64,000 nt of DNA, from the NCBI GenBank assembly GCA_030765065.1, contig CM060975.1, positions 195,095,507 through 195,159,506 of the forward strand, given 5' to 3'. The notes under the pieces were generated by a model. That model searched no databases. It was not told the origin of the DNA and was given only the letters and a program-made list of their open reading frames with translations. Below are positions 57,598 to 64,000 of this stretch, piece after piece. The position numbers and the translations under genes were made by a program. The stretch's first letter is position 1; each line of letters begins with the position of its first letter. This DNA is from Deroplatys truncata. Lineage: Eukaryota > Arthropoda > Insecta > Mantodea > Mantidae.

Positions 57598-58080
57598 CGG
57601 GCAAGATGGCTCCGCGGTAACGTCCGAGCTCGCACTCGGAAAGTTCTGGGCTTCGGCCCCTGGGTCGGCCACTCTGACATGGATTTTCCGGTTTAGCTAA
57701 GCGAGTGTCGCGTGGGTTTCTCTTCTACGACAAATTCCCTTTCGCCCATTTCCTATGATTTCGCTTTTGCTCTCATATTTGCCATACAGTGTCGGTCATT
57801 GTGATGCTCTTTTGAAAGTTCTTCTCGCCCCTGCTAAATGTCAGCCTTCTCTTAGTCTCTTCGAGTGGATCGAGTTCTCGCCAGTTCCGCCAGAGGAAAA
57901 ACTTCTCTGAGCAGCCCACAGGGTGACCGGGTCATCAAACTTTGAATCCTGAGGGACCTCTGCTCGTCCTGTCGGCTGGCCTGCTTGCGGTCCTTTCACC
58001 TGATCCTCTTGGGTGTGGTAAGTACAAAACATCCGCTTGGGTCGAGGTGTGAAACATGGACATTCTAAGTTCCATTTCTT
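57598..58080 (+). repeat. SINE family S1
   Basis: The head begins CAAGATGGCTCCGCGGTAACG (57604-57624), with the B box degraded to GGGCTTCGGCCCC (57648-57660), then GGCCACTCTGAC. The body ends near 58080 at a TTC/ATT microsatellite that may derive from its tail. The 63-codon minus-strand frame is a shadow. Confidence 0.85.
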
Positions 58081-58138
58081 GTTCTTCTTGTTCTTCTTGT
58101 TCTTCTTCTTCTTATTATTATTATTATTATTATTATTA
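58081..58138. repeat. Compound (TTC)n(ATT)n microsatellite
   Basis: TTCTTCTTG-type units that pass into about eight ATT units, directly at the 3' end of an S1 SINE. Confidence 0.95.
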
Positions 58139-58485
58139 GAGTTATACGTCGTTATATTAATGTATTATTGTTAGCATTACTAACGAAATTACCATTAACT
58201 TAACGCTAATCATCTGTTGAGAACATAGGATAACTCCCTATATTCCCATCACTTTTCTTTTGGAGATAAGTAACTTATAAGTCAAGTTGCCAGAATTATG
58301 TAAGACAGTTGACGCTGGGAGAGGGTAGAGCTACACAGTTTCATTACCAAGTTAAATTGCCGCGTTTCCTGTATGGGTAAGATTCTCTGCATGTAGCTGT
58401 ACTCAAATCGGGAGATGTCATGAGGGAAGGAGGAAGGAGGAATGAATCCATGTTGCTTACGCAAAATACTTAGACGTTTCTTCTA
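58139..58485. other. Short unassigned stretch
   Basis: No recognised feature between two S1 copies. A 60-codon minus-strand frame has no motif. Confidence 0.5.
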
Positions 58486-58487
58486 AG

Positions 58488-58978
58488 GCGGTTACGTCTG
58501 TGGCCCGCATTCCGGGAGTCCCCGGATAAGATTCTCGGTGACCGCCCACTCTGGCCCATAGGTTTTTCGTGGTTTTCCCGGGTCGCCAGGCGAATGCTGG
58601 GGTGGTTCATCTTCTACTACGTCTCTCTTTCTCTTATCTCCTATACCCATCATCTTCCTTGTCATCTGTTTCAGGTTGTAGAACCAGGCAACGGTGTTCG
58701 GCGGGTTGCGGCTGGGCGGTGTCTTGTGCTCTATAAAGGTTTCTTCCCTGGCATCGCTGCGGTACCGCTCAGTTAGGTCTCTCCTCAGCGTGGGACCCCG
58801 TTCCGGGGGACCCTGCAGGTTAGTGGCTTGTGCGCCGGGACCGTGAGGCGTCAGATGCATTCTGTGGAAACGTTAGGAACGCCGTCCATGCCTTCGAGTC
58901 TCTTCCCTTATCCTTCCCTCCCAGCGGTCACGTTGGAAACATAAGAGGCTTCGGGGGCCCACCATGATACGTATCTTT
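58488..58978 (+). repeat. SINE family S1, second copy in the cluster
   Basis: The head is eroded at the 5' end (GGCGGTTACGTCTGTGGCCCG...). The family signature CCGCCCACTCTGGCC (58542-58556) and the rest of the unit (cgaatgctggggtggttcat, 'tgtttcaggttgtagaaccaggc', ttcttccctggcatcg, ggtcacgttggaaac) are well preserved. Frames of 60-122 codons over the GC-rich body are shadows. Confidence 0.85.
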
Positions 58979-58984
58979 TACCTT

Positions 58985-59560
58985 TATAGACGTTTCTTTT
59001 TCCTTTGAATCCATAGTGGGCTTTCTTTCTCTCCTCTGTCCCTGGATATCTTCTTGCGTAATTCCTGGCAATTTTAAGTAACGTTTACTTCACCAGTCCA
59101 CTTCATAGTATCTACTTGTGCTCTACTTCTATTTTCGTAGAATTGCACTATTTTTTGAGCCTGTTTGAGTTCATTCGTTTAATATGTCCATAAAATTTTA
59201 ACCTTGGTTTCTAATGTCACCGCGAATGTCTGCATATATATTTGTTTTATACTAACTTCTGAGTCTGTATTGATCACCTATGACTTATGGACCTAAAATT
59301 TTCCTTATAATTTTGCTTTCTTTTTTCACAATATTTTAAATATCTCTTTTCTGTTCAAAATTAATGTTTCTCCTCCGTAGAGACGCTCTGGTTTAATTAC
59401 AGTGTTATAATGTCTTAATTTTGCACTTTTATTATAGATGTTTTAAGTAAGCCGATATGCTGTTTCCATTTTTTGACATCTACCTTTACTAGCCTTAGTT
59501 TCCATTCCATCTTCCTGAATTATCTAACCAGTATATTTAAAATGTGAATAGTAAATGTAT
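58985..59560 (-). pseudogene. LINE 3' coding relic, minus strand
   Basis: On the minus strand a broken frame reads HYNTVIKPERLYGGETLILN (59348-59407), equal to the 'Y.T.I.P..LYGSETL' motif of the post-RT domain, then NRKEIFKIL. Later comes a 'KILWTY..NELKQAQKIVQFYENR' region and KWTGEVN (near 59105), the C-terminal tail. Stops and frame changes are common. It differs from the relic at 61 kb, so two LINE lineages are represented. Confidence 0.72.
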
Positions 59561-59563
59561 GCA

Positions 59564-59564
<1 letters not shown>

Positions 59565-59606
<42 letters not shown>
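59565..59606. repeat. (ATT)n microsatellite
   Basis: About 14 ATT units. Confidence 0.96.
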
Positions 59607-60879
59607 GCGAGCGTTGTACCTAAAACTGACATGGTCTGTTTAGTATTTAGATATTGGGTAAGTGAAGAAATAGATATGGATCAGCGAAGCTTTCTAAACT
59701 AGATTGTAGATGGTGTATTGCTGAGAAATCGGCAAAAGAACTACAAAGCATGCTGAAGCAATTGCAGAACTTGAATAAAACATCAAGTCATGGAGAGATT
59801 TTGTTGCACCTACATTTAAGGTCACATTAGGAGGTTTTTGTACCAAAGTACATCCAAAATAACAAGGTGCATGTTTCGGAAATCTCCTGCGTTAGTCTGG
59901 CTTCGTTATAAAACAAAATTTGCTTAAGAAGCGCTGAAAATTTAACCGTATGTAGGATGCTGACGGAATGATAGAAGCTCTAATATAATTATTGCAAATA
60001 AAGCGTCATACAGGTAGCTCTCTGTCTGCGATATTAACATAAAGAAAATATATTATGCTTTGATAATAAGAAACAGTTTAGTGTTCGTAAATGATCAATG
60101 TTGGCACAAAATGAGCTCCAGATATCAGGCATACTTTGATCAAAACAATGAACAGTTGCGGTCTCCATAATCCAAAAGTAATCCAATGGCATTCATTGAA
60201 AATGACTTAATAGAGCAAAGGTGCAATGGTATGATTCTAATGCGAGTGCTCCATTTTAGATAGTTATTTTCCTTTTAAAAACATCAGAATATAGAAATAG
60301 CTACGATTTCAAAGAATCTGTGCAACTAAACTGCACTCTTTTAAGTAGTAAAATAAAGGCACAGTCGTAAAGTTTTATTAATTTATGGCAGTCACTGTAT
60401 TATTTTATAGTTTCCAGTGATGTAGTGTAACAAAGAAGTACCAGTAAAAGGTACATTGCTTATAAATGAAAATTTTAAGATCATAGCAGGTGAAGATTTT
60501 TTAGATAAAGTTCCTAAAAAGAAATTAGGTCATAACCTAAAATATTCAACTTAAATAAAAATATTTGAACTAAGAGAGAAGATTTTTAATATGATTTGAA
60601 AGAGTAAATGTAGAATGCTTCACTCTCCAAGAAATGAAAGGAGAAGCAAATGATTCCCAAAATGCGATGGGGAGGCTAACTCGCCACTAAATTGAAGCTG
60701 GTGTAGGTCACATGAGCCCAATTCCTCACGATTAGAGCTTGGCATTTGCCTATTTTTTCTTTCGTTTATAATCGTAGGCTTTGTATATATAAATATTTTT
60801 CATGCTTACTGAAGTAAAATATACCAATTTTGCAGTGCCTATAATTGCCTATTTTCATAGTGTGTGCTTTTTCGTAGCT
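59607..60879. other. Unassigned intergenic stretch
   Basis: AT-rich DNA without recognised repeat termini or open frames of 60 codons. Confidence 0.5.
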
Positions 60880-61545
60880 TAAAGGCCTATTATGTTTTTT
60901 CTTCTCCCATCAAGGCCTAGGCGATATCCCTGTTGCGATCTCTATCACAAACTATCTCTTGAGAGGTTTACCTGAATTTCTTTTCCCTGTTGGTTGGCAA
61001 TTTATTATATTCTTTGCTAATCTATCATCTGACATTCTGTCGATGTGATTTTTCCAGTTTGTTTTATTTTCACCAATCTCATCATCAACTGAGAAAATAT
61101 TCAAATTTGATCTTATTGTTTGCTTTCATACGAGAGTTTTAGTGCACCTTCTTACATGTCCCATAAATTTCATTTTCGCAGACTCTATGCATGATCTCTC
61201 CCTTTGTTATTGTCCAGGATTAGGAGGTGTATAATACGGTAGACACAGCCATAAACTTATAGAGTTTAATTTGTGTTTTCTTTCTAGTTTTTCTTCCTAA
61301 AGTACTTCTAATTGTTCCAAAAATGGCTTCAGATATATTAACTTTTAACTTAATGTCTTTGTTGAATTTAAAACTAACATTACATCCTAGATAATTGAAG
61401 TGGGATATTGTTCCAATATTTTCCCATTTATTGGTATTTTCGATATAACGGGTTCTTCCCTTTAAAGGACATTTATCTCTGTTTTGTTTGTAGATATAGT
61501 TAAGCATAATGTATAGCACTGAGTTGTGCATATTTAAAGAAATAA
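60880..61545 (-). pseudogene. LINE post-RT and C-terminal relic, minus strand
   Basis: A 103-codon open frame on the minus strand (61220-61531) contains ISHFNYLGCNVSFKFNKDIK, then FGTIRSTLGRKTRKKTQIKL and YKFMAVSTVLYTS, where live elements have 'MAVP.LLYGSE'. Beyond it, in shifted frames, come KSHRQNV-like WKNHIDRM (near 61060) and GKRNSGKPLKR-like residues (near 60985), the usual 'W..HI.RM....GKR..G.P.KR' tail. The order matches a non-LTR retrotransposon truncated upstream of the post-RT region. The open frame is the least damaged LINE coding piece here. Confidence 0.8.
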
Positions 61546-62154
61546 AGTTTACACTTCATTAAGAGAATAGTGGAATTTAGTAAATTTAATATGCGCGATA
61601 AGACTACTTGGCATTTCTATACCGTACTGTCATATCAAAATGTGCTTTTTTAATGGTAAATGAATGGATGAGTGTACCTTCTTCACTGTTTATCATTACT
61701 GATAGTGCCTATTTTGAACTTCTCGTGCTGTTTATTTGCTCCGTATTTTAAGTTTTTTTAGCGCTTATTGCGCGAGCTCTAGTGGTGATTGATTGTAATC
61801 ATAACGTATCATATATGATGTAATAATAAAAAGCATTCAAAAAGAGATGGCCATTTGATATTTGCTTCCGAAAGACAGATGAAGCAAAAGGAAAGTATGA
61901 TATTAATATCGAAATAAGGATAACAGAACACATGAGATTCTGACGCATTGTTAGAAAATAAAATCTTATTGCATCCATTCCTTGAACAATGTGCATCATA
62001 GCATGTGACTTTCGGGTATGTCGCACGTTGCTCTGAAACTATTAAGAACAAATGTCTTCACTTTTGAGGTTATATCTTCCCCGTTCCGAATTTAGAAGTC
62101 TGCATAGACCGAAATTCTTCGGCCCGGGCCGAATCTGAGTATAGGTTATAAAAG
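61546..62154. other. Unassigned intergenic stretch
   Basis: AT-rich; overlapping minus-strand frames of 75-80 codons at 61799-62051 lie in different frames and have no motif. Confidence 0.5.
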
Positions 62155-62706
62155 TAAAGGTGCGGACGAACGGAGGGGCCCCGAAATCGGGGCAAAGCAC
62201 CGCAGGTAGGCCACAACGGCCCTTTTTGCTTCTACTGTGGCCTCTGAGAGGGAGGTATGAGGGGAGACATCCAAAGGGCGACCAGATCCGGATGACGATG
62301 TGCACAAGCATGGACGGAATGCCTAACGTTTCCAAATGCACGCCGGCTCCCTGGCCCACCCACAAGTCACTAACCACGGGCGTCCCCCGAAGGGGTGCCT
62401 ACTAAAGAGCACCCAGAAGCGGGACTTAACTGAGCAGTTTCACGACACAGGGAAGAAATCTCTACAAAGGCATCTCCACTGTCCATCTGCAACCCGTCGC
62501 CTGATCCTACAACACTAAAACAGATGACAAAGAAAGTGATAGTACAGGAAATGAGGGGCAGCAGAGTCGTAGTGGAGGCATTCATTTGCCGACTCGGGGA
62601 AACCACGAAAGAACAATGGGTCAGAGCGGGCGGTCGCCGGGGATCGAACCTGGGACCTCCAGAATGCGGTACTCGCACGTTACCGTGACGCCACCTTGCT
62701 CGGTTA
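62155..62706 (-). repeat. SINE family S1, full-length
   Basis: Minus-strand copy. The head at the right end reads, on the minus strand, CAAGGTGGCGTCACGGTAACG and the B box AGGTTCGATCCCCGG (about 62639-62653), then CGACCGCCCGCTCTGACC. The body extends leftward to about 62155. With the 34.7-kb copy it has the best preserved Pol III boxes. Frames of 81-111 codons over the body are shadows. Confidence 0.87.
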
Positions 62707-63199
62707 TACTACACCACCCAGTCTGGGCTCGATTGTCTAATTTTGTTTTAAATAAAATTATTTTGCAGTTATTCACTAGCAGTAGCAGTAGTCCACGAAG
62801 TCCTGCTGCCTGCGGTGCGAAGGAACTCGGGTTCGACTTCCGATACTAACATGGGAGTTTTTCTTCTTAGTAAGGGGTGCACTCAGGTCCTTGGGGCCAA
62901 TTAAGCCACGTTAAAGAAATAGTGGCGGCGGAGGTCCTGGAATCCGCATGTAATATGAGGCACGTTGATGGCATACTGCCTTATTGACCGCCCCTATTAC
63001 TGCACTCTGCCCACGATGTCCCGACTATGGTGCGACGGAGTGAGAGGCGGAGTTTACAGCAATTGTGCTTTTGTAATGTTATCGTAATTGTCCGAAGCAA
63101 GGGTTTATTTATTATTACTAGTATTACTGCTGCTAGGGATGTGTGCATACTATGATAATTATGCTATTCCAGGCATCTCTAAACTGCGGGCCAAAAAAT
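62707..63199. other. Stretch with an isolated B-box-like motif
   Basis: GGGTTCGACTTCC at 62829-62841 matches a Pol III B box, and the following 200 bp is more GC-rich than average. No convincing A box precedes it. It may be an unrelated SINE head; support is weak. The rest is unassigned. Confidence 0.35.
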
Positions 63200-63912
63200 T
63201 CTGATGTGTTACATTCACATGGCTTTCGCTATCCTCTAGTGCTTATTAGTGCGTACACAAATTATTCTTACGAAAGTTTATTTTCCTAACTATTTTATTT
63301 TAATCGAGATAAACCTTTGCAGAAATAGTTTCATTATGTATATTGTTATAGATACAAAGGGTACAGCGATGCTCAAATGTTTTAGAACTGGACGCTATAG
63401 GCTAGCCTTAAATTTCCATACTCTTTCCATGACATCGTCGCGAGAAACAGCTGAAGATTGACAGGACTTTAAAAGAATGCTTAGGTATTGAATAATTCGA
63501 ACCATTAATAAGGGATATCTTGGAAATGTTTAATGCTAAAAAAGCATATAAAATATACTGCGTTTTAAAGAGATCTGTATTACGTTCTCGTCTATTGCTT
63601 TACATTTAGCAGTTATATAAGATTATACAACAGTCCTACCGAATGAAGTGCACTTCGCAGGCTATTCCCAGAAAACTCAATATATGCGTTTTATGTTTCA
63701 TGTAAATATATTTAAAATATGGTATTTTAATCAAAATGGTTAAGGATATTTTTATAGAAAATAAACAATTTTGAAAAACATTCCATTAAAGGGCAGTTTG
63801 GGGTGGGGATTATCTTGAAAAAATTCGTGTCGCATCTTTGGAAGGTACCTACTGAACCTAAATACCAAGTTTGGCATTTATCCGATTTTTAGTTTGAGTT
63901 ATGCTGTCCACA

Positions 63913-63953
<41 letters not shown>

Positions 63954-64000
63954 CCTTTCTCTAAAATGTCCTTTTTGGATTCAGGGAATTCAAAACATGC
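63200..64000 (-). repeat. Family H copy, subfamily A, cut by window edge
   Basis: Minus-strand copy starting TCTGATGTGTTACATTC after an A-run and running to the window end, where only the last 90 bp or so of the element's left end is missing. An AC microsatellite of about 19 units (63913-63951) sits at the usual GT position. Confidence 0.92.
63913..63951. repeat. (AC)n microsatellite inside family H
   Basis: Expansion of the resident GT/AC patch of family H in this copy. Confidence 0.95.

Noticed and set aside
58492-58860. 122-codon minus-strand frame
   Set aside because: Lies entirely within the GC-rich body and head of an S1 SINE, where stop codons are rare by composition.
62042-62405. 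Frames of 111 and 81 codons on opposite strands
   Set aside because: Both cover an S1 SINE body; similar GC-driven frames appear over the other S1 copies.

Overview
This window looks like repeat-rich, AT-rich nuclear DNA from an arthropod, most likely an insect with a large genome. The evidence is a mariner transposon with a recognisable insect-type transposase, other Tc1/mariner relics, several tRNA-derived SINE families, decayed LINE 3' ends, and many dinucleotide and trinucleotide microsatellites. I cannot name the species. I found no intact host protein gene, rRNA gene, genuine tRNA gene, CRISPR array or prokaryotic-style operon. The longest open frames (about 90-147 codons) lie mostly inside repeats.

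The dominant feature is one interspersed family, called family H here. It has about 20 full or near-full copies of about 770-910 bp plus fragments, on both strands, covering roughly a quarter of the window. Each copy begins with ACTTTCTCTAC. It carries a variable GT microsatellite about 120 bp from that end. It finishes with the inverted motif GTAGAGAAAGT followed by a short hairpin and CATCAGA. Five-base T (or A) tracts flank nearly every copy. A short inverted repeat that is terminal on the left but about 22 bp internal on the right, with a hairpin outside it, is the layout of Helentron-associated elements (HINE/DINE-1 type). Nested copies suggest a 5-bp target duplication, which canonical Helitrons do not make. 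This conflict is the most interesting signal in the window. Two subfamilies, A and B, differ in their left hairpin and right half.

Layout: 1-5 kb holds H copies, two of them in direct tandem. 5-14 kb holds an S3 SINE remnant, LINE 3' ends (6.9 and 9.3 kb), a Tc1-like relic (10.0-10.5 kb), an LTR-like promoter block (10.7-11.3 kb), an S1 SINE (12.5-13.0 kb) and a second promoter block (13.2-13.7 kb). 14-23 kb holds an S1 remnant, an H copy joined to an S2 SINE (15.5-16.8 kb), a mariner with intact ends (17.4-18.6 kb), S3, an internally deleted mariner (22.1-22.8 kb) and an S4 SINE. 24-34 kb holds nested H copies, a foldback Tc1-like element (26.9-27.9 kb), an H copy joined to a second S2 that was itself split by a 1-kb TG...CA element (family T), and further H copies. 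34-47 kb holds an S1 SINE, LINE ends, a fragment of a widespread repeat-associated ORF (37.2-37.9 kb), an inverted H pair interrupted by a TTAA-flanked MITE (40.0-40.3 kb), and family T split by an H copy (44.7-46.4 kb). 47-64 kb holds S1 SINEs, family T, repeat X, more H copies, two LINE 3' ends and a final H copy running off the edge.

The parts do not cooperate as a pathway. Their relation is a history of layered insertions that can be read directly: S2, then T into S2; T, then H into T; H, then H into H; H, then a MITE into H. All coordinates and alignments were made by eye, so ends may be off by a few bases, and most classifications are inferences from motifs.
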